The notes: generated by a model not told the origin, from the sequence alone. 64,000 nucleotides of DNA from Actinoplanes palleronii (GCF_016862315.1 NZ_BOMS01000046.1:1-64000), one strand, 5' to 3'. Counted from the stretch's first letter, positions 7,456 to 15,628 are shown. Program-made: numbers and translations.

Positions 7456-8448
7456 GTGGAGGTAGCGGTCTGGGTGTGGGTGGTGACCCTCGTCGGTCTG
7501 GTCGGGTTGATGCTCATCGACCTGTACCTGGTGGGGCGCCGCCCGCATGAGCCGTCCGTCCGGGAATGCACAGGGTGGGTGATCGGCTACATCGCGATGG
7601 CGCTGCTGTTCGCCGCGTTCGTCGGGCTGCGCTTCGGCGGTGCGGCCGCCGGGCAGTACCTGGCCGGGTGGCTGACCGAGTACAGCCTGTCGGTCGACAA
7701 CCTGTTCGTCTTCGTGATCATCATGGCGCGGTTCCGGGTCGAGCGGCGCTACCAGCAGACGGTGCTGCTCGCCGGTATCGTGCTGTCGCTGCTGCTGCGC
7801 GGCGCGTTCATCGCGCTGGGCGCGGCCGCGATCAGCCGGTTCACCTGGGTGTTCTACCTCTTCGGCGGCTTCCTGATCTACACGGCGGTCAAGGTCTTCG
7901 GCTACGACGAGCAGCCGGAGTACGCCGAGAACGCGCTGGTCCGCTGGGCGCGCCGGGTGCTGCCGATGACCGGCGAGTTCCACGGCGCCCGGATGCTGAC
8001 CCGGGACGCGTCCGGGCGGCGCCGGCTGACCCCGCTGATCGTGGTGTTCATCGCGATCGGCACGACCGACCTGATCTTCGCGCTGGACTCGTTGCCGGCC
8101 ATCTTCGGGCTCACCGACCAGCCCTACCTGATCGTCACGGCGACCGTTTTCGCCCTGATGGGTCTGCGCCAGCTGTACTTCCTGCTCGGCGGGCTGCTGG
8201 ACCGGCTGGTCTACCTGTCGGCGGGGCTGAGCGTGGTGCTCGGCTTCATCGGGGTGAAACTGGTCCTGCAGGCCCTCGCGGAGAACAACCTGCCGTTCCT
8301 CAACGGCGGGCGCCCGGTCGGCTGGGCTCCGCACATCGGTATCGCGGTGTCCCTCGCGGTGATCGCCGGAACCCTAGCGGTCACCGCGGCCGCTTCCCTG
8401 ATCAGGACGCGGATCACGGACCGGTCCTACTCCGGCGGTGGGCGGTAG
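7456..8448 (+). CDS. TerC family integral membrane protein
   Basis: About 330 residues and eight to nine hydrophobic segments. Family signatures are visible: LTEYSLSVDNLFVFVII, the second acidic membrane motif TTDLIFALDSLPAIFGL, and the closing LGFIGVKLVLQALAENN. TerC proteins are linked to tellurite resistance and, in other bacteria, to manganese export; the metal here is not known. I chose the GTG at 7456 because it gives the usual short N-terminus before WVWVVTLVGL. A GTG at 7453 and an ATG at 7426 are in frame, and none has a good ribosome binding site. The 3' end overlaps the convergent STAS gene by 22 bp. Confidence 0.88.
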   Translation: MEVAVWVWVVTLVGLVGLMLIDLYLVGRRPHEPSVRECTGWVIGYIAMALLFAAFVGLRFGGAAAGQYLAGWLTEYSLSVDNLFVFVIIMARFRVERRYQQTVLLAGIVLSLLLRGAFIALGAAAISRFTWVFYLFGGFLIYTAVKVFGYDEQPEYAENALVRWARRVLPMTGEFHGARMLTRDASGRRRLTPLIVVFIAIGTTDLIFALDSLPAIFGLTDQPYLIVTATVFALMGLRQLYFLLGGLLDRLVYLSAGLSVVLGFIGVKLVLQALAENNLPFLNGGRPVGWAPHIGIAVSLAVIAGTLAVTAAASLIRTRITDRSYSGGGR

Positions 8449-8747
8449 CCGAGCAGGACGGAGATCCGGCAGAGCCGCAGCAGGGTGTCGAGCTGCGGGT
8501 GGGCCGCGGTGATCCGGACCGGGGCGCCGAGCGCGTGCAGGGCCCGCAGGCCGACCAGGTCGCAGAACTGCACCGCGGCCAGGTCCAGCCGCACGACGCT
8601 CGCGGACTGCTCGTGCAGCGCGGCGCTGACCTGCTGATCGAACGCCGGCACCGTGGCGTGGTCCAGGTCGCCGGCCACGGTGAGTACGACGGTGTCCGGA
8701 TCCAGCCGGCTGATGATGATCGTGATGCGCTGCTTGGCATGGTCCAC
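8427..8747 (-). CDS. STAS domain protein, anti-sigma factor antagonist type
   Basis: About 106 residues covering a single STAS domain: TVVLTVAGDLDHATVPAFDQ, LDLAAVQFCDLVGLRALHA, ending LLGYRPPPE. Such proteins bind anti-sigma kinases. The usual phosphorylation site, D-S-[ST]-G in this loop, reads CDLVG here, so the normal phosphorylatable serine is absent. GTG 8747 is preferred because a GGGGAG box lies upstream; GTG 8762 is the alternative. It is the second gene after the GAF/ATPase gene (about 70 bp gap, same strand), its likely partner. A sigma factor target is not in the neighbourhood. Confidence 0.82.
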   Translation of the reverse strand: MDHAKQRITIIISRLDPDTVVLTVAGDLDHATVPAFDQQVSAALHEQSASVVRLDLAAVQFCDLVGLRALHALGAPVRITAAHPQLDTLLRLCRISVLLGYRPPPE

Positions 8748-8816
8748 GCCGCCGCTCCCCACCGTCAGGTTTGTGCTGTCACGTTTACCAGACGGTGGTG
8801 CTCACGGCACCCGCAG

Positions 8817-9806
8817 TCATGCCCCGATCGTCGATGGCAGCGGATAGCTCAGCCGCAGCCGGGTGCCGGTCTCGTCGGTAATGACGTCCACACTGGCGCA
8901 GACCTGGCGGATCAGCCACAACCCGCTGGGCTCGCCCGACCCGCCGGCCGGCCAGACCGTGCCGATGCCCGGCCCGTGGTCGCTGATCTCGCACCACAGC
9001 CGGTCGGCGCGCCGCCACAGCAGCAGCTGGCCGTGCCCGCCGCCGTGCTGCACCACATTGGTCATCGCCTCGTGGACGGCCAGGACGAACCGGAACGTGT
9101 CCGGGCCGGGCAGTCCCCGCTCGACGCAGATCGCGTTGACCTGCCAGCGCAGCGAGGCCACGGTGTGGCGGGTGAACCAGCGGGCCACCGGCAGCGTGGG
9201 CAGGTCCTCGGTCGGGCCCGGCCGGGCGTCGACCAGCGCGCTGCCGGCCAGGTCGAGCACCACGTCGCCGAGGCGCTGCTCGGCGAAGCTGTCGGCCAGG
9301 TCGAGGTCGAGGTGTTCCAGGGTGAGCAACTCGGCGGCCGCCGCGGCGAACGCGGTCGCGGCCGGTTGGCTGTATGTCCACTCGCCGGGCGTGCGGCGGT
9401 ACAGGTCGACGGCGCCGTCGTGGTGCACCCCGCCGGCGTGCAACGGCACGGCGCAGACCGCGCGCACCCCGGCGTCCAGCGCGGCCGGGGCGAACCGGGG
9501 CCAGCGCAGCAGCCACTGCGGGTCGTCCAGGTCGGTGGCGCGCACCGTGCCCCCGGTGGCGGCGTCGCGGCACGGCCCCTCGTCGAAGTCGAGCTGGGCG
9601 GCCTCCAGCCGGGCGCTGACCGGGTCGCTGGTGAACCGGGTCCGGGGCGCCTGCCCGCCGGACCCGGCCGACACACCGATCCCGGCGGTCTCGGCGATCA
9701 GCGCGGGACCCGCCTGGCACAGCGTGGCCAGGTCCGGACCGTACGCGCTGACCAGATCGAACACCTGGTCCAGGGCATCGCCGTCCCGGCGCTGTGTCTC
9801 AGCCAT
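8817..9806 (-). CDS. GAF domain plus HATPase (anti-sigma regulatory kinase-like) protein
   Basis: 329 residues from ATG 9806. The N-terminal two-thirds resemble a GAF sensor domain (residues about 15-165, with DFDEGPCRDAATGG and AVCAVPLHAGGVHHDGAVDL). The C-terminal part is a histidine-kinase-like ATPase of the RsbW/SpoIIAB type: FVLAVHEAMTNVVQHGG is the N-box, CEISDHGPGIG the G1 box and SGLWLIRQVCASVDV the later part. It is probably a cytoplasmic switch protein that senses a signal and acts on the STAS protein encoded next. The 9807-9910 region is a divergent promoter zone shared with the AraC gene. Confidence 0.85.
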   Translation of the reverse strand: MAETQRRDGDALDQVFDLVSAYGPDLATLCQAGPALIAETAGIGVSAGSGGQAPRTRFTSDPVSARLEAAQLDFDEGPCRDAATGGTVRATDLDDPQWLLRWPRFAPAALDAGVRAVCAVPLHAGGVHHDGAVDLYRRTPGEWTYSQPAATAFAAAAAELLTLEHLDLDLADSFAEQRLGDVVLDLAGSALVDARPGPTEDLPTLPVARWFTRHTVASLRWQVNAICVERGLPGPDTFRFVLAVHEAMTNVVQHGGGHGQLLLWRRADRLWCEISDHGPGIGTVWPAGGSGEPSGLWLIRQVCASVDVITDETGTRLRLSYPLPSTIGA

Positions 9807-9910
9807 GCCTCCATGAGGCCATCACTTCGGGGGAGCGCACCAGTTGATCTCTTTCGATGTTCGTTATCTGGATATACCGTGCGGGAAATGCATAGGAGAA
9901 GAGGCTTGGC

Positions 9911-10888
9911 ATGACGGCCGCACCTGAACGCGTACCAGTCGAGCGGACCAAGCTCGAGCTGCGGGACCTGACCGAGGTCCAGGACCTGATCGGCAGCCGC
10001 TATGTCGACGTCCGGCCACGCCCCCTCGACACCGCCCGTGACCTGCTGTTCCAGTCGGCGACGGCGACGGTCGGGCCGCTGGTCGTCGACTCGGTGACCC
10101 TGCGCGCCGCCCTCGAGTTCGACACCGACCCGATCGCCGACCCGACCGTGATGTGCCTGTTCGACGGCCGGTACGCCGCCGGGCGCCGCGGTGACCTGCG
10201 CCGGGTCGGCTGCGGCGAGGCGATCCTGTTCCCGTCCGGTGAGCCGGTCACCATCCGGCTCGACCGGGTCAAGCACCACGTGGTGAAGTTCCCGGCCGCC
10301 ACGATCATCACGACCGTCGGCCGGCTCGGCGTCGAACCGGCCGCGTTCCAGTTCCACGGCACCGCCCCGGTGTCCGCGGCGATGAACCAGCACTGGCTGG
10401 CCACCGCCGCGTACCTGACCCGCGGCCTGGCCGGCCCCGAACCGCCGCTGGCGTATCCGCTGGTGCTGACCGCCGCGATCGAGTCCGCCGCGGCCGCGGC
10501 CGTCGCGGTGTTCCCCAACACCACGATGACGGCCGGCTACACCCCCGGCCCGGGCGTGGTCGCCCCGGCCGTGGTACGCCGGGCGGTCGCCTACATCGAC
10601 GCCCACGCCGGCGAGCCGATCACCCTGGCCGACGTCGCCACGGCCGCCGGGATCGGCGTGCGGGGCCTGCAGGCGGCGTTCGCCCGGCACCGCGACAGCA
10701 GCCCCACCGGCTACCTGCGCCGGGTCCGGATGGAACGCGCCCACCACGACCTGCAGCACGGCGACCGGGCCCGCGGTGACACGGTCGCCGCGATCGCCCG
10801 CCGGTGGGGGTTCGCCACCCCGGGCCGGTTCGCCGCCGACTACCACCGGCTGTTCGGCCAGCCCCCCAGCCGGACCCTGCGCACCTGA
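9911..10888 (+). CDS. AraC family transcriptional regulator
   Basis: 325 residues from ATG 9911, with GAAGAGG upstream. The C-terminal 100 residues carry both helix-turn-helix units: AGEPITLADVATAAGIGVRGLQ, then the second at DTVAAIARRWGFATPGRFAA, ending YHRLFGQPPSRTLRT, the standard AraC tail. The N-terminal half looks like a ligand-binding cupin-like domain. It is divergent from the GAF/ATPase-STAS pair. The regulated genes are not evident; the SDR gene downstream is convergent. Confidence 0.9.
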   Translation: MTAAPERVPVERTKLELRDLTEVQDLIGSRYVDVRPRPLDTARDLLFQSATATVGPLVVDSVTLRAALEFDTDPIADPTVMCLFDGRYAAGRRGDLRRVGCGEAILFPSGEPVTIRLDRVKHHVVKFPAATIITTVGRLGVEPAAFQFHGTAPVSAAMNQHWLATAAYLTRGLAGPEPPLAYPLVLTAAIESAAAAAVAVFPNTTMTAGYTPGPGVVAPAVVRRAVAYIDAHAGEPITLADVATAAGIGVRGLQAAFARHRDSSPTGYLRRVRMERAHHDLQHGDRARGDTVAAIARRWGFATPGRFAADYHRLFGQPPSRTLRT

Positions 10889-10964
10889 GCCCTACCCGAC
10901 GTGGCCCTGCCGCTCGTCGCCGGTGTCGAAGAACGCGGTCAGGTAGTCGTCGGGCCAGCCTGCC

Positions 10965-11687
10965 TCACCACCCCAGCTCGGGCCCGTCCAGGGACAGGTA
11001 CCGCGGCGAGCGCGGATCGGCCTCGTCGAGCAGCCGGGCCAGCCGCGCCGCGGCCTCCTCCGGCCGGGTCGCCGCGCCGGGCACCCCCATCGCCGTGGCC
11101 AGACTGCCCGGGTGCACCGCCCAGCACCGCACCCGGCCGGCGAACTCCTGGGCCAGCGCGACCGTCAGCATGTTCTGCCCGGCCTTGGCGATCCGGTACG
11201 CGTAACTGGTCCGTCGGTCCGCGAACTCCCCGGCGGCCTGCGCGGACACCGACCCCAGCCGCGACGACACGTTGACGATCAGCGGGTCCGGTGCGGCCAG
11301 CAGCCGGGGCAGCAGTGCCTGGGCCAGCCGCAGCGGCCCGGCCACGTTCACGTCGACCGCGGCCAGCACACTGCCCGGATCGGTCTCGGCCAGCGGCCGG
11401 CCCGGGGCGCCGATCCCGGCGTTGTTGACCAGCAGGTCCAGCGGCCGGTCACCGACCGCGGCGAGCAGCGGCGCGCCGACCGGGTCGCGCACGTCCTGCC
11501 GCACCACCGTCACGTTCTCGTGCCCGGGACCGGCGCCGTCGCGCACGCACGCCACCACCTGCCAGCCGCCGGTGGCCAGCCGCGCGGTCAGCGCCGCCCC
11601 GAACCCGCGCCCGGCACCGGTGACCACCGCCCGGCGGGCCGGGGCCGGATCGGGCGCGCCGGTGCTGTCGTACCCGGGAAGTTTCAT
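10965..11687 (-). CDS. Short-chain dehydrogenase/reductase
   Basis: 240 residues from ATG 11687. SDR landmarks: the cofactor loop VVTGAGRGFGAALTARL, LLVNNAGIG, the serine in VNVSSRLGSVSA and the YxxxK catalytic pair in SYAYRIAKAGQN. It reduces or oxidises a small molecule with NAD(P)H. The C-terminus DGPELGW ends at a TGA that is followed, after 10 more bases, by a TGG and a coding-like stretch PDDYLTAFFDTGDERQGHVG (10892-10960). The normal protein may be about 20 residues longer, cut by a small insertion. An in-frame start at 11723 is possible. Confidence 0.85.
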   Translation of the reverse strand: MKLPGYDSTGAPDPAPARRAVVTGAGRGFGAALTARLATGGWQVVACVRDGAGPGHENVTVVRQDVRDPVGAPLLAAVGDRPLDLLVNNAGIGAPGRPLAETDPGSVLAAVDVNVAGPLRLAQALLPRLLAAPDPLIVNVSSRLGSVSAQAAGEFADRRTSYAYRIAKAGQNMLTVALAQEFAGRVRCWAVHPGSLATAMGVPGAATRPEEAAARLARLLDEADPRSPRYLSLDGPELGW

Positions 11688-11790
11688 GATCCGAGCGAAC
11701 CCGGCGGCGACGCCGGGCCGCAAGCCGCGGTGGCCGTGACCCTGCTGGTGGCGTGCGCCGGCTGACCAGTCGTGACCGGGCCCGCCGCGC

Positions 11791-12489
11791 TCACAGGTGC
11801 CGCTGGAAGAACCGCAGTGCGGCGTCGTGTTCGTGGCCGGGCACCTCGCCGTGCCGGCCCGGGTTGGCGTGCAGCGTCTTCTGCGCGGCGCCGAACGCGT
11901 CGAACAGCGCCAGGCTCTGCTCGCGCGGCACCCGCTCGTCGTCCCACTGCACCAGGAACGCCACCGGCACGGTGATCGCCGCGGCGGCCGCCGCCAGGTT
12001 CGGCGCGCCGCCGTGGCCGAGCACCGCGGCCCGCACCCGCGGTTCGGCGGCGACGAACGGCACGCCCAGCCCGCAACCGAGCGAGATCCCCCAATAACCG
12101 ACCGGTCCGGGTCCGACGTCCGCTTGCTGTCGCAGGTGGTCCAGGACCGCGCGCCATTCCGGTACGGTCCGGCCGGCCATCAGCGCCTGCGCCTCCGCGA
12201 TCAGCGCGGCCCGGTCCGCGCCGGCCGCGATCCGCGCCGGGAAGCCGGCCACCACCCGGTCCAGCTCCGCGTCGGCCGGCCGGTCGCCGTGGTTCGGCGC
12301 GTCGGCGCAGGCGACCGCGTACCCGCCCTCGCCGACCAGGCGCGCGGCGAGGGCGACGAGCTCGGGGTCCTGCTTGTGCCGGCCACCGCCGTGTCCGAAC
12401 AGGATCAGCGGCCGGGGTCCGGCGGCGTCATCGTCGGAGGTCCACAGCACGGCGGGGACGTCGCCGACGGAGAAAAGAGTGGTACGCAT
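11791..12489 (-). CDS. Dienelactone hydrolase-like alpha/beta hydrolase
   Basis: 232 residues from ATG 12489. The fold is shown by the oxyanion motif FGHGGGRHKQD, the nucleophile elbow YWGISLGCGLG (Ser in G-x-S-x-G), an acid in QWDDERVPREQ and the closing PGRHGEVPGHEHDAA histidine. It should hydrolyse an ester or lactone in the cytoplasm. It stands alone; the next gene on this strand ends 147 bp upstream of its start. The 12490-12636 gap holds no recognised element. Confidence 0.85.
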   Translation of the reverse strand: MRTTLFSVGDVPAVLWTSDDDAAGPRPLILFGHGGGRHKQDPELVALAARLVGEGGYAVACADAPNHGDRPADAELDRVVAGFPARIAAGADRAALIAEAQALMAGRTVPEWRAVLDHLRQQADVGPGPVGYWGISLGCGLGVPFVAAEPRVRAAVLGHGGAPNLAAAAAAITVPVAFLVQWDDERVPREQSLALFDAFGAAQKTLHANPGRHGEVPGHEHDAALRFFQRHL

Positions 12490-12636
12490 GGTGGAACGGC
12501 CTTTCGGAGCATGCCTCGCGGGCGCTCCCTAGACCGTGCGTGGGAGGGAGCCCCGACCTGTCAGTGCGTTGATCGGTCTCACCTCCTCGGTCCGCGGTTG
12601 CGGCGACCCTATCAGGTCGGCATCGGCGGGCCTGCG

Positions 12637-13176
12637 CTACCGGCCGGTGGACTCCAGTTGGTCGAAGGCCATGGTCCACCAGGATTCCGGGTCGGTGAAC
12701 GCGGACGGGTCGACACCGTGCAGGTCGGCGCGGATCGCCGCGGCCCGGACGGCACGGTCCCGGCCGCCCGCGTCGTTCTCGATCAGCTGCCCGAGCCGGT
12801 AGAGGAACTCCACGAACGCTGCGTAGGTGGCGTTGACCGGCTCGAAGTTCGGTGTCTCCAGGTCCAGCAGCACCACCGCGCCGGTCAGCGCGTCCATGCA
12901 GAACAGCATGTACGCGTCCTCGGGCGAGCTGCCGAGCACGATGTAGATCCGCGGACCGGCGTCCCCGATCTCGATCTTCAGTTTGCTGAACAGCTCCAGG
13001 CCCTCGACGGTGACGTCCACGGTGAACAGGATCGGCACGTCCAGCGGGAGCGCGCCGGAGGGTGAGAACACCTCGGGGCGCAGCGGGCCGAGCACGTCGT
13101 CGAACTGCTCGACCGGGAAGTAGATCATCCCGTCGGCGCCCCAGAGCGCGGTGAGTTCCTCGTGTGTGACGCTCAT
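12637..13176 (-). CDS. SUKH-4 type immunity protein
   Basis: 179 residues from ATG 13176, which overlaps the previous stop (ATGA). The central strands KIEIGDAGPRIYIVLG, YMLFCMDALTGAVVLLDLE and the C-terminal helix YAAFVEFLYRLGQLIEND match the SUKH-4 group of immunity proteins. These neutralise secreted nuclease toxins by direct binding. It is the last gene of the six-gene toxin operon. Two immunity-like proteins follow one toxin here; one may guard against a toxin of a neighbouring strain. Confidence 0.75.
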   Translation of the reverse strand: MSVTHEELTALWGADGMIYFPVEQFDDVLGPLRPEVFSPSGALPLDVPILFTVDVTVEGLELFSKLKIEIGDAGPRIYIVLGSSPEDAYMLFCMDALTGAVVLLDLETPNFEPVNATYAAFVEFLYRLGQLIENDAGGRDRAVRAAAIRADLHGVDPSAFTDPESWWTMAFDQLESTGR

Positions 13177-13724
13177 GCGCCGCCCTCCTCGTCCTCGTCG
13201 CCCTCGCCGGGCACGGTGGTCAGGTCGTGCTCGTCGAGGAAGCCCCACCACTCGTCGTCCTCGAAACCGACGTCGGCGTACCCGGGGCCGAAGACGTAGT
13301 AGGCCAGGAAGTACTCGAGGTTCGGCATCAGCTCCTCGAACTCCTCGCGCGCGTAGTACGGGTCGCCGCTGGTCTGCGGGAACCACCACACCGCGCCGGT
13401 GTCGCGCCGCAGCAGCACCGGTTCCTCCATCAGGGTGCCGAGGAAGTACCACGCGGCCGGCGTGGCGCCCACCCCGGTGAACGCCGGCATGTCGGCGAGC
13501 ATGGCCTGCCGGTAGGCGATGTGCGCCGTCCCGGCCAGGTCGAACGCACCGGCCAGGACGCCGTCGGCGACCGCCAGCAGGTCCCGGACCGGTTCCGGCA
13601 CGTCGGCCGGGATCCGGGCGTCCGGCGCGCCGGCGTCGATCTGCGCCCACGACAGGGAGGCCGGCTGGTCCGCCTCCAGGTCGGTGCGCAGCTCCTCGAT
13701 GAGCTCGCGGAGGTCAGGGTTCAC
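13173..13724 (-). CDS. SUKH/SMI1-KNR4-like immunity protein
   Basis: 183 residues from a GTG at 13724 that overlaps the toxin stop (GTGA). It begins with an acidic helical section, then AVADGVLAGAFDLAG, AWYFLGTLMEEPVLL, AVWWFPQT and LEYFLAYYVFG, a pattern of the SUKH superfamily. The tail is very acidic (GEGDEDEEGGA). The gene lies directly after the nuclease toxin, the usual place of the cognate immunity gene, so this is the best candidate for the specific antidote. Assignment to a SUKH subfamily is uncertain. Confidence 0.65.
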   Translation of the reverse strand: MNPDLRELIEELRTDLEADQPASLSWAQIDAGAPDARIPADVPEPVRDLLAVADGVLAGAFDLAGTAHIAYRQAMLADMPAFTGVGATPAAWYFLGTLMEEPVLLRRDTGAVWWFPQTSGDPYYAREEFEELMPNLEYFLAYYVFGPGYADVGFEDDEWWGFLDEHDLTTVPGEGDEDEEGGA

Positions 13725-14296
13725 GGCACCAGCTCTATTCGGATCGGGGTTCCATCGGGCAGGTCCTTGATCTGCTGCCAGATCTCGTTGCCCATGTCCT
13801 GGTTCGTGTGGGAATCCAGCAGCCTCAGGTTACTGGCGTGGTCCGCGCCGCCCAGCTGCGGATCCCACACGTGATCGGCGTCGGTGTTGCGCAGCCGTTC
13901 CAGGAGCTTGTTCGCCATCGCCTTGCCCTCCGGGGTGGCCCGGCCCCCGTCCGGCCAGTACTTGGCCAGGATCGCGTCGCGCACCCGTTTGCGGTACGCC
14001 TTGGTGATCTCCGGGTCCTTGTCCAGCGGGTTCGCCTGCTTGAACAGCTTGCCGTCGTCGCTGAGCTTCTTGAGCGCGTTGAACTTCCGCTGGAACGGCC
14101 CCTTCTTGTACGAGGCCTTCTGCTTGATCCGCAGGGTGAACTCGGGCAGGTCGTTGTTGCGGGTCACCGCCGGCGCCGGTAGGCGTTTCTTCGGCTTCTT
14201 CGCGGCCGCCTCGACCGCGGCGCCGACGAGTTTGCCGACCTTCGGTTTCCCGGCGCCGCCGCGGGCCTTCGTACCCTTCGGGCCGTGGCTAGGCAT
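13721..14296 (-). CDS. HNH/Endonuclease VII-type nuclease toxin (polymorphic toxin C-terminal part)
   Basis: 191 residues from ATG 14296. The N-terminal 60 residues are rich in Lys, Gly and Ala, like a linker. The C-terminal third has NTDADHVWDPQLGG followed by NLRLLDSHTNQDMGNEIWQQI, the DxDHV..LQLGG..N signature of HNH-type toxin nucleases, so it probably cuts nucleic acid in a target cell. It begins inside the last codons of the preceding membrane gene (8-bp overlap, ATGCCTAG) and runs into the immunity gene by GTGA overlap. Polymorphic toxins usually carry such a domain fused to the trafficking part; here it is a separate reading frame. Confidence 0.8.
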   Translation of the reverse strand: MPSHGPKGTKARGGAGKPKVGKLVGAAVEAAAKKPKKRLPAPAVTRNNDLPEFTLRIKQKASYKKGPFQRKFNALKKLSDDGKLFKQANPLDKDPEITKAYRKRVRDAILAKYWPDGGRATPEGKAMANKLLERLRNTDADHVWDPQLGGADHASNLRLLDSHTNQDMGNEIWQQIKDLPDGTPIRIELVP

Positions 14297-14783
14297 CGAG
14301 CAGCTCCGTGATCACCTGGTCGATCAGCAGGCTCACCAGCTCCCGGGTGATCGTCTGGAAGATCGGGATCTCGGCCAGCGACGCGCCGAACGTGGCGACC
14401 GCGGTGGCGACGGCCTGGGCCACCTCGAACGCCAGGATCGCCAGTTGCACGATCACCTGGATCTTCAGGGCGAGCACGATCGCCCCGCAGATGATCATCC
14501 CGGTGCCGACCAGCATGGCGGCCTGCGCGTAGTCCGGCAGCGAGCCCGGCCCGCTGTCCGGGTCGGCCCACCACTGCTGGAACGCCTGCAACGCCTCGCC
14601 GCTGTGCCCGGCCACGACCGCGGACGCGGCCGTCCCGGCCTGCCCGGCGGCCTGCCCGACCGTCCCGGCGAAGTCGATCCACGCCTGGCCCATCTCGACG
14701 AGCTTCTCCTCGTCGGCCTCCGGCCAGCTCAGCCCGATCCAGCCCAGCGCGGTGACCAGCTCACCCGGCAGCTGTAGTCCCAT
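14289..14783 (-). CDS. Polymorphic-toxin N-terminal trafficking domain with membrane segment
   Basis: 164 residues from ATG 14783. Residues 1-80 are helical with WIGLSWPEADEEKLVEMGQAW and FQQWWADPDSG, like the WXG100/PPE-type domains that lead type VII-secreted toxins. Residues about 90-150 are strongly hydrophobic (AAMLVGTGMIICGAIVLAL; a second stretch with AVATAVATFG), likely a hairpin that helps the toxin cross or insert in a membrane. It stops at 14289, 8 bp inside the toxin frame. In related proteins this region continues straight into the toxin, so the split may be real or a frameshift. Confidence 0.72.
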   Translation of the reverse strand: MGLQLPGELVTALGWIGLSWPEADEEKLVEMGQAWIDFAGTVGQAAGQAGTAASAVVAGHSGEALQAFQQWWADPDSGPGSLPDYAQAAMLVGTGMIICGAIVLALKIQVIVQLAILAFEVAQAVATAVATFGASLAEIPIFQTITRELVSLLIDQVITELLDA

Positions 14784-14788
14784 CGCGG

Positions 14789-15112
14789 TCAGCCCAGCTC
14801 GTGCTGGAGGCCCCGCAGCCCGGTGACGAGGTCCTCCTCTGCCGACTCGTAGTTGTCGGCCATCAGCGTCAGATCGCTGCCGGCCGACCCGATCTCCTCG
14901 GCGGCCACCGCGATGCAGTCCAGCACCCACGCCGACACGGCGGTGTACGCGATCCCGATCAGCGACCCGATGTCGTCGCCGCCCCACGGCTCGCCGTACC
15001 CCTGCATCTGGGCCTCGAACGTCTCCACCTGCCCGATGAAGCCCTGCGCCACGGTGATCACACCGTCGCCGCCGGCCCGCAGCGCCGCCGGGTCGACCGC
15101 GAATCCACTCAT
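14789..15112 (-). CDS. WXG100 family type VII secretion target
   Basis: 107 residues from ATG 15112, overlapping the YbaB-like stop (ATGA). It is a short helical hairpin protein; the turn is in GEPWGGDDIGSLIG, the W-G-x-D-x-x-G form common in actinobacterial WXG100 proteins, and the C-terminal helix ends near LRGLQHELG. WXG100 proteins pair with larger helical partners and are exported by type VII machinery, so it should form the secretion complex with the carrier encoded 5 bp downstream. No type VII core genes (EccC, EccB) are in this window. Confidence 0.82.
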   Translation of the reverse strand: MSGFAVDPAALRAGGDGVITVAQGFIGQVETFEAQMQGYGEPWGGDDIGSLIGIAYTAVSAWVLDCIAVAAEEIGSAGSDLTLMADNYESAEEDLVTGLRGLQHELG

Positions 15113-15534
15113 CGGCCACCGCCGCGGGCCATCCGCTGCTGGGCCTCGGTCAGCGTCTGCAGGAACGCGCCGAGCCGCGGCACCGCGGTGTCGCGCACCT
15201 CCTGCAGCTGCTCGGTCAGCTGCGACAGGTCCCCGGCGGCCGGGACCGGCGCGGCGCCGGCGCGCATCGCGTCGATCGCCGCGTTCACCGCCGCGACCAC
15301 GTGCTCGCCGATCTCCTGCGTGCCCAGGCGCAGCAGCCGCGGGTCCAGCGTCACCGCCGCCAGCCGCCCGTCCGCGCCGAACTCGGCGCGGACCTGCCCG
15401 TCGGCGGACTCGCCGAGGCGCTGCTGGCGCGCGGTCTCCTCGTCCTGCGGCGCCGGGCTCGCCGCGCGCAGCGCGCAGCGCGCCGCATCCAGCATGCGAG
15501 CGAACTCCCCGCTCACCGATCCATTCACCGTCAT
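15109..15534 (-). CDS. YbaB/EbfC-like protein, first gene of the toxin operon
   Basis: 141 residues from ATG 15534, preceded by GGGGAGGG. The central part (VRAEFGADGRLAAVTLDPRLL, then VVAAVNAAIDAMR) is the YbaB fold, flanked by helical segments; the C-terminus ends with QQRMARGGGR. Free-standing YbaB binds DNA, but homologues next to WXG100 genes are a recurring part of actinobacterial type VII toxin loci, where their role is not settled. A role as chaperone or secreted partner is as likely as DNA binding. Confidence 0.78.
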   Translation of the reverse strand: MTVNGSVSGEFARMLDAARCALRAASPAPQDEETARQQRLGESADGQVRAEFGADGRLAAVTLDPRLLRLGTQEIGEHVVAAVNAAIDAMRAGAAPVPAAGDLSQLTEQLQEVRDTAVPRLGAFLQTLTEAQQRMARGGGR

Positions 15535-15628
15535 GGGCCCTCCCCGATCACCGGAGAGCATAGTCAAATCGACCAAACGGCATGGAAGCACGCGCCGGGA
15601 CGTGAGCCCGGCGGCCGCGGCCGCCGGG

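Noticed and set aside
6676..8334. A 552-codon minus-strand frame opposite the TetR and TerC genes
   Set aside because: Composition rich in Arg, Gln, His and Glu without any domain; it is the antisense of two clear genes.
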